Positions 21,513 through 33,588 of a stretch of 64,000 nt of DNA are shown here, piece after piece. The stretch covers positions 1 through 64,000 of the forward strand of contig KV918893.1 of assembly GCA_002049455.2 (NCBI GenBank), in the 5' to 3' direction. The translations under genes were made by a program, and so were the position numbers. The DNA is from Porphyra umbilicalis (lineage: Eukaryota; Rhodophyta; Bangiophyceae; Bangiales; Bangiaceae). The notes under the pieces were generated by a model. That model ran no database searches and was not told the DNA's origin. It saw only the letters and a program-made list of their open reading frames with translations. The number at the start of each line of letters is the position of its first letter. The first letter of the stretch is position 1.

Positions 21513-23233
21513 ATGGCTTCCTCGCGGTCGACGGCAGTGGCGCCGACGCAGGAGATGGCTTTCCCAAGTGCGGGGCGCGCCGCGCCGGCGTCGAGAGGAA
21601 CGCCGGCGTCGGCTACCTCCAAGTTGGGCAGCCCTGCGGCAGGGACCCCGCGGGTGGGCGGGGCGCCAGGCAGGTCGGGCGCCCCCAAGGCCAAGGGCTC
21701 GACGGCGGTCACCCCGCGGGCTCGCGGGGCGGCGGCGTCTGCGCCTGCTACGCCGGCCGGTGCCACCAAGTCAAGTGGCGCGGCCTCCGCGGCGGCGCGG
21801 GGGGAGGCAACCTGTCGGTCGCGCCTGGCCAACGGCGAGCCCCCGAGCCTGGAGTCCTCGGCGGCAGGGAGTCAAGCGACGCAACCGCCGCCGCCCCCCC
21901 GCCGGTCCAAGTCAACGACAGGGTCTGCGTCCGCCTCCCGCGCGTCGAGGGCGGCGACGCGGTCGGCCGACGAGGACGCGGCGGTGCCCCGCATGGCGGC
22001 AAAGCGCGTGCCGCTGCCGCCCAGCCGGCCGGGAACTCCCCCGGCGGCGGCGGTGGCGGCCGCGGCGGCGCCGGGCGATGGTGGGGATGATCTGATGGAG
22101 CAGGAGTCTCCCCCGCTGGTGCCGCGCCGGGGGCGCCTTCCGAAAGTGGAGGCGGCGGGGACCGCGGGGCCGGGGGCGCTGGTCCAGTGGACGCCCCCCC
22201 ATGCCCCCAGTCGGGAATGTGGTATGCCTCCGCCCGTACTGAGGGATATCTCTGGCATCTGCCAGCCGCCGTGGTGGGCTGCTTCGTGGGGCTCCGCCTC
22301 GCCGACGTGGCGGAGGGGGCGGGCCCGGAAGCGCATGCGTACCTCAGCGAGTTGCTGGACCTACACCAGTCGTTAGACTGGGAGGCTGCCGGGCCCTACC
22401 TCGCCCGCCGAGTTGGCGGGGAGGAGGGCGAGGCACCTCGGTCGTTTGTCCACTGCGACAAACGCCTGGTGGCAGTGCGCATAGGCCTCCGTGAGGGCCT
22501 GGGTGACCCCGCCAACCCCTGTGCTGCGGGGGTATCGGCGATGTCGCCCCCGCCCGAGTCGGGTTGGGGTGCCCCGGGGGTAAGTTCCCCCCACCAGCGT
22601 AAGCGCACCCGGGGTACTGCCGAGCGCCCCCCTGCTCGTGGTGGCGCTGTCCGGCGGACCACCCGGGCGGGGGCGTCACCCGTAGGGTAGTCGGGCCGCC
22701 CGACGTTCGCCCCGCCGGGGGTCCCGTACTACCCGGCTCTGGGGCGGGGCAGAGCCTCAGATGGGGGTACGTCACCCCCCGGTGCGCTCATGCCCTGGCG
22801 TCCACCTACCCAAGTGCGGCGGGGGCGCTTGGGGCGGCCCATGGGGAGGCGATAGTGGCCTCCCTGGTGGACACCCTAGCGTGCGTGACCCGGGGGACGG
22901 GGGCCGTACCAGATGGCCTCCCGCTTGGAGGGGCACGGCCAGCGGGTGGCGCCTGGGCCCGCAGTGCCTTCGGGGGGCGGGGGCTCCATTCGAGCCCCGT
23001 ACGCCGGGGAGCCTGCTGGCTCAGCCGCACCCTACCATGGGGGCGGCTACCCCGCATCCGCTGGGGGATACGCCGCCGCGGGGGCGGCGCCGAGTAGGGC
23101 GCCGCGCTCGTCGTGGGGGCCGGGCCCCGCGGACCGGGGGTCGGCCCAGGAGTACTCGGTGGATCCCCCGAGCTACGACCACTACGGGGGGTACGCCCGA
23201 GACGACCGCCCGCACTCGCCGGGGAGGGAATAG
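21513..23233 (+). mobile_element. Antisense ORF region of element A
   Basis: On the strand opposite to gag-pol, between pol and the 3' LTR, plus-strand frames encode natural-looking protein. First is an alanine/proline-rich part from an ATG at 21513. Then comes a more globular part (GMWYASARTEGYLWHLPAAV, HAYLSELLDLHQSLDWEAAG). The last is a glycine/tyrosine/proline-rich tail ending at 23233. The product runs tail-to-tail with pol, about 140 bp apart. I recognise no family. The region is broken in this copy. Antisense ORFs in the same place are known from the plant Tat lineage (Grande, Retand), so this would be an accessory gene by analogy; chance frames in GC-rich DNA cannot be excluded. Confidence 0.45.
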
Positions 23234-25483
23234 TCACCCTTGTCCGGGTAGGGTGCCGGGGCTTTGAGTTATGGGTAGCCCCGCCCCCTACCCTGCTTGT
23301 CCTTAGTTGGGTTGGATCTATTGTCGAGGGTGTGTGTGAGGGGTACCCTGTACTGCTGGTTTTTAGTTGTATTACACCCTTCTTCTCATCGTGAGCCGGT
23401 GCCGCGGACAGTGCTGGCGGACCTTTTCAGCCGGGAGATCCTCCACACAGTGCCAGGAGTCCTCCCGGGGTCCATACCCGAACCATCTGACCTTGAGCAT
23501 GAGTCGCTCCTGGTCGTCGTACTTCTGTCCGACAAAGCGGTCGAAGACAGCCTCAATCGGTTTACTTGCCGATGAGGGGAGGGAGGGGACCCGCCACGCG
23601 GCCAGTGCCAGTGCCCACGCCGGGTCACCCTCGGGTGGTTCAGGGGCCCGGGTGGCGTGGTTCCCATTGATGGTACGGATCCCATCGTCACTTTCGATGG
23701 TGAGCCGACGCCCGTCTGTCTTCAAGATCTGGTAGGGTCCCAGTGTCTTGAAGACGAGTTTACCCCCCTGGTTTTCGTGGGACTTCACAAATACCCAGTC
23801 TCCAACTTGGAGGGCTTCGCGGCAAGTCTGCACGCGCTTGTCGAAGGCTCGTTTGTACCGGGCCTGTGCCTTTTCCATGGTATCCCGTACTGAAAGGATC
23901 AAGGAGTCGAGGTGCTGGAGGAAATTCTCCTTAACGCCCGGGGGTTACTATGTCCCCGGGGTTGGGGCCCGCTGTAAGTCGTTCGATTGCCTTGGGAGTA
24001 AGCCGTCGGGAACTTACGAACGCGAGAGAGATTTGCCCGGTGCTACTATGCACTTGCGAATTGTAAGCCGTTACTACCAGGCTTAAGTATCGGGACCACG
24101 TAACCACGTGGTCACTTACGTAGTGTCGTAGTTTCTTAACTAACGTATTATTAAACCGTTCGACCTGCCCATTAGTCTGGGGGTGGTAAGGGGTGGCATA
24201 GTTAGTGTCAATACCCAGGGTCTTGAGCACGCCTTGCTAGAGTACGGCAGCGAATTGGGGTCCGTTATCCGATAGAACTGAATCGGGGATCCCATAGCTA
24301 GCAACCCACGTGTCGAGGAACGCGCTGAGACCATCCAGGGCCGTGATGTCTCGAAGCGGGACCGCCCGAGTGACCTTAGTAAATCGGTCACAAATAACAA
24401 GGATGTACTCATATCCTTCGGGGGTCCAGGGTAAGGGGCCAAGTAAGTCAATGGCCAGCGCTGCGAAGGGTTCCGTCGCGGGGAACAACCTCATGAACGC
24501 TTTACTCTGCTCACCCATGAGCCGGTTCTTTGCATAGGTGGGGCAAGCTGCCACCCACCCGAACACGTCCATCGCCAGCGAGGGCCAGTAATATTGGTCC
24601 CGCAGGGTCTGTTACATGCGCGTCCCACCTGGATGCGCAGCCAGGGAGGAGGAGTGCTCCGCCCGTAATACGTCCTTGACTAGGGCATGGGGGATCAGTA
24701 CTTGCTGGGTCCCCTCTCGGTGTCCGCGACGGCACAACAGCCCGTCCGCGTTCTCATAGAAGCGCGTGGGCGTGGGGGTGTCAAGTAACTTCTTGACCCC
24801 CTGACAGAACTCGTCTGTCGCCTGCTTCTGGCCTACTTCGCCCAGGGGTATGCGGGCGATCTCCTTGTTCTTGGGGAGTCTGGGGTCGAGTACCGCCCCC
24901 GACCCAGTGGTCACCCCGACTGTGGGGATCTCGTGGGAGATGGGTCCCGTGTCCAGCCCCTCAGTCGGGATGCGGGACAGTGCGTCAGCCACCGCATGTT
25001 GGGGGCCGAGCTTATACTCCACATCCTAGTCGAACTCCGAGAGGAGGATGCGACAACGACTGAGTAGATTTTTGGTGCAGGCCGTCGTGGTTAGTATCCA
25101 CTTCAGTGCCTTGTGGTCACACCGGATGAGGAACTTGGTGCCTTCGATGTACGGTCGTAGTAAACCCACCGCCCACACCACCCCTAGTCCCTCAATCTCG
25201 GTGACGGTGTAGTTCTTCTCCGCCGGCAGTAGGCCATTACTAAAGTAGCCTACCGGCAGGTACTTGCCATCAGGTTGCTGCTGTAGTAGGCAGCACCCTA
25301 GCTGGTCGTCGCTAGCATCCACATCGATGATGTACTTCCCCTCCTTGCGCGGTATCGCAAGGATGGGCGGGTGGCATAGCTGTTCGCGTAGTTTGTCGAA
25401 CGCGGCCTGTTCCTCCGGGGTAGGGGGACTCAACCGCTTAAGAAGCTTCACGCTGTTCAAGTTGTTCAGCGGATTCGTTGTCT

Positions 25484-26115
25484 TATGGTGCGTGTCCCAA
25501 AGATGACACATCGCGGTTTTTTCTTTTTTTCTCGGCCCACTGGCCTTCTGCAACGGTCCGATAATGTAATGTGACCCACTCGGTCCCACTGTGCTTCCAG
25601 AACGGCCCCTGACAGTGTTAACAGAGGCGGCACCTCCTGACGTGTCATGGGGGAAAGTTTCATTCATTGCAGCTTCGACAGGTGACGATCACGCGCCCCA
25701 ATCAAATGCACGGATACTAGAGCAGGCAATTGCTGACAGTTCGTGCACGAAGAAAAGGGCACGACCTTACCAATAAAAATGTGAAAAAGACCCCCATGTA
25801 GCCCCCTGTGAAGAAAACACGATTTGGGACACCGCTCCTCGAAGCTCCAGTTAGCACATGAGCTTTGGCATTGCAAACCTGTAACCCCAAGAACCTGAAA
25901 AAGACTGGCTCCAAGATCGGGGCTATCTGAGAGGTCCACAGAACAGGGTCCACAGACGGGTACTAAGGAGTTAGCAGCCAAGAACGCGTCGGCAGAGGCT
26001 CTTTCCATGGAGGCCAGTCGAGAATTTTCTCGTACCCCACCCCACCTGCCCCCGTGCAGTGATGTGTCAGTCCTTCAGAAAACGCGCATGTCTCATTTTT
26101 GGGACACGCACCATA
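25484..26115. mobile_element. 632-bp TIR transposon with TA ends, inserted in element A pol
   Basis: The left end TATGGTGCGTGTCCCAAA is matched by its reverse complement at the right end, and similarity extends about 35 bp inward (ATGA-ACAT). The TA at each boundary fits a Tc1/mariner-type target duplication. The only sizeable frame (25664-26008, minus, 114 residues) resembles no transposase. Non-autonomous. Confidence 0.8.
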
Positions 26116-26557
26116 GCGAAGTCTACCGTGAACCGACGGTAGACATTGCACATACCCAAGAAATTCCTAAGTTGGGTTTGGGTCTGGGAGAAGATGGCCT
26201 CCTTGATGGCCTTGAGGTTCTTCTCGTTCACACTCAAGCGTCCTGGCCGCACAACATGGCCAAGGTACTCCTCCTCGTTAATAAAGAGGTGGCACTTCTG
26301 TGCCTTGAAGGTGACCCCGTGCTTCCCGAGTAGGGTGGGCACCGTGTCCAAGTGGGACAGGTGCGACTCGGCATCGGCGGAGAAGATGATGAGGTCGTCC
26401 AAGTAGACGAGCACATTCTGCCACTTGACTCCGGATAGGATCATGTCAATAGCCCGCTGGAAAGTGGCAGGGGCATTGCATAGGCCAAACGGCAGACGCG
26501 TACACTGGTACGTCCCACAGTGGCAAGTGAATGCCGTCTTAGGCTTATCCTCCTCGG

Positions 26558-26861
26558 CTAGTGTCTATTCTACCGCAGCATCATTTGATGCGAATCGCAT
26601 CAAATGATGCCTATTTTTGGAGCGTTTGTTTTCGTACTTCCCGACCTCTGACGCTCTTTTTGACAGCAGAAACGGACTCAGCGATGCCTTGTTATTCTTG
26701 AGGGAGATCCCAGCCAATATGCTGTGGATACAAACGGGGGGTGCTCCAGATGCCTCAACAGGGGGGGTCGAACCGTCGTTGTCTGGCCCTGTGAGAGGGT
26801 GCATCATTTGATGCCCAACCGGGCATCTTTTGATGCCCAATTGCGGTAGAATAGACACTAG
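26558..26861. mobile_element. 304-bp TIR element of the CTAG family, inserted in element A pol
   Basis: Ends are CTAGTGTCTATTCTACCG and its perfect reverse complement. Just inside each end is an imperfect palindrome built on GCATCAAATGATGC. Boundaries fit either a CTAG target duplication or a TA duplication in a CTAG target. The longer element at 44313-45716 shares the ends and this plan. Non-coding. Confidence 0.85.
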
Positions 26862-28255
26862 GGGGATCTGCCAGTATCCCGCGTTGCAGTCCAACGTGGA
26901 GAAGAACTGGGCATCCCCTAAGGAGTCGAGGCAGTCGTCCATCCGGGGAAATGGATGCGATTCGCGTACTGTGCGCTAGTTCAACTTCTGATAGTCGATG
27001 CAGAACCGGGGACTCCCGTCGGGTTTCGAGATGAGTACCACCGGGCTAGCCCATTCACACTGGCTAGGCTCTATAACTTCGAGCTTGAGCATTCGGTCGA
27101 CTTGGGCCTTGATGAGTTCCCTAGTTCGGGGACCCATCCGGTAGGGGTTGAGCCGGACGGGCTTGGAGCCCGGCTTCAACTCGATCCGGTGCTCCGTGGC
27201 CTTGATGGAGCCCAAGTGCCCACTCCAGAGGGCTCGGTGCTTCTCCAGTAGGGCGAGCACTTGAGGCCGCAACCCCTCGGGCACGTTCGAAGTATGAACT
27301 TGGGGCTCATCCGCGGGGTCTGTCGCGTCGGGCGCGGTGGTCGGACTGGGACTGAGTGCAGCCCAGTCCTCTCGGGATATGGCGGCTATTGTACCGGAGG
27401 AGGCCGACATATGCCCTAGGACCATGCCTTTGGGGAATCGCTTACTCGTGTTCCCCGTATGGGTTACCTCCACCCACCACGTCTGGTTGGCAATGCAGTC
27501 TATGGTGCCACTTGCAACATGCACGCGGTGGCGCTCATACACTCGATGGCGCTGGGTGATGACCCCATTCCCTTGGAATAACGTCTGTACTGGGACGTAT
27601 CCACGGGACCGCGGGGGTAGGACCACCTCGTGTGCCAGGCGCACCTTGGTGTCCGCCTCACAAGCGGCACCAGCCTTGCTGGGTTCGTCCGCCTCGGCAT
27701 ACGACACCGTCTTACCCCGGCGGAGGATGGGGACGTTACATCCGTTTAGTAACCGGATGTACCCCTTGGGTCCGCAAATGTTGGGGACATGGACGTCAGT
27801 GTATTCGGTTCCTAAGTGTAGAGGGACCGGCATGCCGCGCACTACTCCACACGTGACAGGGGTGGAGTAAGTGCCGACTCGCACCGTAAGAGTCACGGTG
27901 CCCGTGATGGGAAGGAGTCCCCCATTCACGTCAAACAACTGGGCGGTCGCCACGTCTGAGAGCGCCACCTTCATCTCCGCGGGGAGAAGCGCTTCCCGTA
28001 CTAGAGAGACGCACGAACCCGTGTCGAAAATGACGCGGAGGGCTATTTCACGCCCCGCGTCCAGCCAGGCGCGACTGGCCACCTGATAGTTGGACCCCGT
28101 CAGGATGGCCACCACATTCCGGCCGCCTACCCCGTTCGGAAGGGGCGCGTCTCGAGGGCGGATCCCCTTGGGTCGGGATTGGATGCGTACTGGCATCATA
28201 TCCACGCCCCGGGTTGGGTCAACCGGTTTCCGCGGGGAGGGCCCATCACCGGTGG

Positions 28256-30358
28256 TTACTCGTTTCCCTCCTCGGACTCAGAGGAGGTGGCGGGTCCGCA
28301 CTCGGGCTCGGTCTGCAGTTCCCCCTTCTCAAGCGGCGTCGACTCCTCGCCGTTTGAGCTGGAGTCCTCGTCGGGAGCGGCAACGGCTACTCGGCGGCCC
28401 GTTCGTTGGGTATCACGGGAGCCCGAGGACGTCCTGAGAGGGGACCACCGAACGGCTATGGCCAATCGGTCGCGTAGGCGTGCGTCCAAGTCGGGGCACA
28501 CCTCGGCCCAATGACCCACCTTGTCACACTGCCAGCAAGGGCACTCTTTCGCCCGGGGTTTGGGTCGGGAAGGTTCCCCCGGTGACCCGGGGAAGGGCAG
28601 CCGCACGAGCTTGCCGCCGGAGCCGGGCCTCCTCCACGAGCGCTTCTCGCTCCTTGGTCCGCTCCTTGAGCTGCTCAAGTCGTATCCAGCGGTGTTCGTC
28701 GCCCTTAGTCTGGGCGACGCGAGCCAGCTCCGCCGTAGTCATGCCGGGGGTGTTTCACTCGCGCACAGTGGCGCGCGCCGCGCGGTGGACACCTTCCACA
28801 AAGCGCCCTTGAGGGCGCCCTCCCCGTACATGAACCCGCACTCGGTTTTGAGGCGGCGGAGGCGCTCGGAGAAGGTCAACTAGTCCTCGTCATCCGGTTG
28901 GACCGCGACTTTAAGGGACTCGACTAGAGTAGCCACTGAGGCCTCGTCGACGTGACGCCGGAGCATCCAGGTGATGAGCTCCAGGTAGGAAGTGACCTCG
29001 CAGGGGTTACCCGCCCGGCGAGTTGGCATAACCATCATCACCTCTGACTTTAGAAGTTCCTTTGTAAAGTCTTGAAGGATGTAGAAGGCTTCGCCTATGG
29101 AAATGTCGTTGTCGTCACAGGCCTTGGCAAACTTGCGCAAGAACTGGAAGACCTTGGCCGGGGGGGAACCGTCACACTCGTCGTGTACCCCGAAGGACTG
29201 AGCCACGTCCCTCTTGCGCCGGCCCAAAGTACGGGCCTGGCGCCGCGTGTAGACAACTGACTTGTTGTCTAGCGCGTAGGTCTCACAATCGAACATCACC
29301 CGGTAGTACGGGTGGTTCACCACAATCTTGGGCGCCATCACCCGAGTTGGGGGTGTCGGGGTGGTTTGAATCGGCCACCCCTCTGCCTCCGGGCCGGTCG
29401 CGGAGGAGAGTTGCGTCGGGAACCCCGGGTCAATACCCGGGGGTGACTCTCGCGCCGCTCCCCCGCCTTGCTTACCCCACGCCGAGTCAGGAGTCAATTT
29501 GGCCCTCGGGTCAATACCCCGAGTGCCCTCCCTCACCGTCGACGGCTTGGGGGTAGCGCGGAACGCACCAAGTAGGGCCGCAACGGCTGACTCGTCCACC
29601 GAGCGGGAGACGCCAGTGGTCGACGACGACGACGAGTTGTCGCGTCGGCGCCGACGAGAAGAGCGTCGGGCTCGGCCCCGCCGCTCAGCGGGCCTTGGTG
29701 TAGAGCCCCTCAACATCGTAACTAGCGATCGGGTAACTTCAGACCGAACGACTTCGGCCACGGCGTCTCGCCACTCGAGACCCTGGCGATCCCTGGAACC
29801 CCGTGAGCCTGGGGGAGAACTACTAGAGCTCCCGCCTGTAGGCTCCCGTGCCGATTCTGGCATCGCCCCCCCCTACTTAGCACCAAGAGGGGATCTCCCA
29901 CCGGGCCCGAGGGCCGGGGGACCGATACCGTGGGTTCCGGCGCTGTGCTCAAGTGCCGGAGCACCCTTGGCACTCCGTGAACCTCGAAGAGCACGACTAG
30001 AGCTCCCACCCGCAGGTTCCCGTGCCGCTGGTGGCACAGACCCACCGCCCCACGTGGTAACGTCGGGCAGCTGTCCGACGCCGAAATGAGTGCCAGCACG
30101 AGACAGGACCGCCTCGGGGTGAGTACTACCCGAGGACGCGCCTGTCGAGGGGCGAGTCCCAGTCAGGTCGAGGCCCGGTCGCAAGGGCTGGAACAAATTC
30201 CGCTGCCGGCGGCCACCCGCATCCGTGGTGCCTGCACTGGTGTGGCGATCGTCAACCGACGATTCGCCTCCGGGGGGGAAGTCCCATCCAGGCACCTCGA
30301 CACCAGGGGGATCTCCATTCCCCCCCCATCGGCCATCGACCCGGCCGGACTCAGCCAA
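28256..30358 (-). mobile_element. Element A gag region
   Basis: Core Gag sequence (NHPYYRVMFDCETYALDNKS, KVFQFLRKFAKACDDNDIS) matches element D at 63.5 kb closely and element C at 59.5 kb distantly. A CCHC knuckle (CWQCDKVGHWAEVC) lies near the pol side. Fossil. Confidence 0.8.
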
Positions 30359-30497
30359 ACCTGGCGTTGCGGGGCGCCGCCCGCAGCGCTAGGCACCAAG
30401 GGGAGGAGGACCTACTAGGTTCCCCCCGAGGCGGGTTGGCGCACCGCCACCACCCCGAGGAAGGTTGAATGCCTTCCTCCCGTGGTGCTCTACCAAA

Positions 30498-31226
30498 TAT
30501 GACAACACGCTCAGCCCACCCCACCCAGTTGGGGAGAGGGCGAGCCAGACCGTGTCGCCGGGTAGTCCTGTCGGGGAATACCCGCCCCGGAAAAAAAACC
30601 CGAAGAGCACACACGCACGGCGTCGACCGGGGGAAGGCACCCCGAGCGCCAAACACGAGTTGTGTGACCGGAAGTTTACTTGCCCGCATCGAAGGCCTCG
30701 AGGCAGCACTCACGCCTCGCCCTCTTATCCCGTCCGTTCCCCTCAGACCCTCCGAAAATCCTCCTCAGACCCTCTCAAAGAACCCTCAGAAAACCCTCCT
30801 CAAACACCCTCAAAGGGCCCTCGGAAAACCCTCCTCAGACACCCTCAACGGACCCTCAGAAAACCCTCCCCTCAGGGCCCAGGGGGCCAGTCTCAGCTGA
30901 GGACGGCCGAAGCTTCGAATACCGCCTTGAGTAGAGGCGGGGGAACGGTGCTACGTGACACCCTCGCGGCGCCCCGGGGTCAGGGACGCGGAGTAACATA
31001 AGTCGATAATCCAAGTCGGGTTTACACAAGACTAGGCCCTTAAGTAGGGGCCCGCCCGGGGGGGTTACTAGTCCCAGGGAAGTATTGGGATCGCGGTTGT
31101 GCTTGGTGAGCCACGAGGTGATCACAAGTGGGTCGCCAACGGAACAATTTGAAATATGTGGTAGTGGGACATATTTCCGGGGAATCTGGTTCCCCGAGTG
31201 TGGGGGCCATGTGCCGGACCGTCACA
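30498..31226 (-). repeat. Element A 5' LTR
   Basis: 729 bp, TGTGAC at 31226 to GTCATA at 30498 on the minus strand, with a primer-binding-site variant immediately after. The element D LTR (61597-62319) is its full-length relative. Confidence 0.85.
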
Positions 31227-31229
31227 GAG

Positions 31230-32950
31230 GCGTGACCCACTCGAGCACCTCGACCTCAGTGAGGCTCCCGAGTACCTGCACAAGCAGATTCGTGACATGC
31301 TCAAGACGCATTTGTCTATGTGGGATGGAACCGTTGGCGTCATCCGTGCTACGGAGCACGCCATCGTCACTCCTCCAGACGCTCTGCCCATACGGGCTCA
31401 ACCCTACCGGAACGGGCCGTTCGAACGGCAGATCATCTCTGATCAGATCAACAAGATGTTGAAGCTCAACGTCATTGCCCCTAGCCATAGTGCTTGGGCG
31501 AGCCCCGTGGTAATCGTACAAAAGAAGAACGGCAAAGCTCGATTCTGTGTCGACTTCCGTCGATTAAACAGCATCACAAAAAAGGATGCTTATCCCTTGC
31601 CACGAATGGAGGACTCCCTTGACTCCTTGGGAGATGCCCTGGTGTTCACGTCTCTTGACTGCACCGCGGGGTACTGGCAAGTGCCCTTACGCAAGGACGA
31701 CCCAGAAAAGCCAGCATTCGCAACGCATTGTGGTATATACAACTGGGTATCAATGCCTTTCGGCTTGACGAAGGCGCCTGCAACCTTTCAGCAAGCGTTG
31801 GATCTTATGCTCACGGGCTTGAAGTGGCAGATATGCTTCGTCTACTCAGGCGATGTCATCATCTTCTCCGCCACCGCGGAACAACACGTCAAAGACGTTG
31901 ATACGGTTCTGCACCGTCTTCGCGAAGCCGGGGTTACCCTGAACTTGGAAAAGTGCACGTGGTTCTCCGACGAAGTCGAGTACCTCGGACACATTGTCCG
32001 CCCAGGGCAACTGCACGTGCGTAACAAGAAAGTTGATGCTCTGAAGCACGCCAAGCTCCCAACGAAACAGACCCAGCTGAAAAGCTTCTTGGGCGTGTGC
32101 AACGTCTATCGACGTTTAGTCAAGGACTTTGCCAAACGAGCGAAGCCCCTGAACGCCCTGACTAGGGCCGAGATCCCACAAGATCTACACCGCCGACGGA
32201 TGTGGCCATCGCCGCGTTCGAAGACCTTCGCAACGCACTGTTGTGCCCACCGGTACTTGCCTTGCCACAGGCCAACCGGAAGCTCGTCGTCGACGTTGAC
32301 GCATGTGCCGACCAAGTCGGGTGTACCCTCCTCCAGCAGGAACCGGGCGAACTGCTTCATCCTGTCGGATATTGGAGCTCAGGACTCACTGCTGCAGAGA
32401 AAAACTACTCAACCACGGAGCGCGAATGCCTCGGCGTCGTGTGGGCTGTCCTCAAGTCGAGGCACTTCCTCGACGGGCAGCGGTTCCTCATCCGAACGGA
32501 TCACCAAGCACTAAGCTTGATCTACAGCACGACCGACTCAAGTGGACGCTTGATGCGATGGCGACTTCGCCTATCCGAATACATATTCGATATGGTTCAT
32601 AAACCATGTGCATCGCACCACTTGCCCGACTTCCTGTCGCGTGCCTTCACGGTGGCACCGACAGAGGATATCCACGACGGTATACCTTGTCTGGCATTGG
32701 CCGAGACGGCCAACGGGTTAAGGACGGGGAGGTACACGGGTACCGACACACCCGAACCGGTGGAGCTCGACGACGTTGTCGAAGCACAACAAACAGACGA
32801 CTACTGTGTCGAGATGTCCACTCGCGTGGAACGCGGAACGGCGTGGAACGCGGAACGGCCAAGGCCTTCTTCCGCAACAAGCATCACGCTCTGTATCTCC
32901 GGACGCCTTACGGCAACCAATTGGTCATACCAGAACCATTACGCGTAAGC
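31230..32950 (+). mobile_element. Element B reverse transcriptase and RNase H region
   Basis: Ty3-type motifs include WASPVVIVQKKNGKARFCVD, YPLPRMEDSLDSLGDA, LPFGL-type SMPFGLTKAPATF, and RNase H DVDACADQ, TTERECLGVVWA and RTDHQAL. The active-site block reads YSGD where YLDD is usual. A recognisable integrase was not seen before the right LTR. Fossil. Confidence 0.85.
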
Positions 32951-33191
32951 GTCGATCTGACTCGCAGCGCAAGCTGCTCGCCACACACGCACGCGCGTGC
33001 GTGGTCGGACGGTCGCGGCCGACGCCGGCGAACCGCCACCTCCCCCCGATCGCGACGGATCGGTGCCCCTCCACGACTCTCGTCGCCCGGGCGGTCACGC
33101 CCGCACGGGCCCGTAAGAGTTCGCGACCGCCCAATCGGGTGTCACCATGCTCGGATCTCATCGGGACGGTTCGAATCTCGCGTTAGAGGTA

Positions 33192-33588
33192 TGTAGCATA
33201 TCTTCGCCCCCAATCGGCATATTGCTACCGGTAGCCCCCTTGACTGGCCAAAGCCCACGTACTGCGCGAATTGGCCTGTGGCACGCCCGTTGGGGGGTTA
33301 GTTCCGCATTGTTCACTTTTTTATTGTGTGTTTGCTTGCCTGTCTTAACTGTCTGCCGGTACTCATAACGATCGCTTGTGATCGGACGGTCGATCGACCA
33401 GTGCCCTCGTTTATATCAAATTACCATGGGTCCGGGGTCGCCGACGTGGGCACCAGCCGGCTTTCCATCGGATGCCCTTCAACAGAAGGTCTTTTTTCCT
33501 TGCCGCGACGGCGATAGAACTTGCTTTATTGCTTGGCTACGGTTGGTCTCAATACACAGGTATTTGATCCAACGTTATTAATACCACA
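33192..33588 (+). repeat. Element B 3' LTR
   Basis: 397 bp, TGTAGCAT to ACCACA, about 95% identical by eye to 18452-18848. The DIRS-type coding sequence of element E resumes directly to its right. Confidence 0.9.

Larger units (their letters stand above)
23372..28205 (-). mobile_element. Element A pol region
   Basis: Domains in order on the minus strand are retropepsin with DTG, reverse transcriptase with YLDDL, RNase H (DVDAS, RCDHKAL), integrase (DRFTK, LSDNGPQF, YHPQTNGQVERFNN) and a chromodomain-like end. The reverse transcriptase part is interrupted by two DNA transposons. Fossil, broken. Confidence 0.85.
20391..31226 (-). mobile_element. Element A: Ty3 chromovirus-type retrotransposon fossil nested in B
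   Basis: Minus-strand element with its 5' LTR at 30498-31226 and a partial 3' LTR at 20391-20911. Going leftward it carries gag with a CCHC knuckle (about 28.3-30.4 kb), retropepsin (FDTGSC, about 28.0 kb), reverse transcriptase (26.1-27.2 kb), RNase H (25.0-25.5 kb), integrase (23.9-25.0 kb) and a chromodomain-like C-terminus (VRWFGYGPREDSW, about 23.5 kb). An antisense ORF region lies beyond at 21.5-23.2 kb. Two TIR transposons sit in pol. About nine LTR differences over 521 bp by eye (about 2%) make it younger than B. Broken, with several breaks. Confidence 0.85.
18452..33588 (+). mobile_element. Element B: Ty3-type LTR retrotransposon fossil holding element A
   Basis: LTRs of 397 bp (18452-18848 and 33192-33588), both TGTAGCAT to ACCACA, flank the element. 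The five bases outside are GACCG and GGCCG, a near-match target duplication. Inside are a primer-binding site, a gag-like region (19.1-20.4 kb), then element A, then reverse transcriptase/RNase H (31.2-32.7 kb). Roughly 20 differences between LTRs by eye (about 5%) make it older than A and C. It is broken and incomplete. Confidence 0.85.

Noticed and set aside
20977-22095. 372-codon plus frame near the element A 3' LTR
   Set aside because: Almost entirely arginine/proline; the other plus frame from 21513 has more natural composition.
33150-33191. tRNA-like GGTTCGAATC string left of the element B LTR
   Set aside because: No acceptor stem, D-arm or anticodon arm fits around it.
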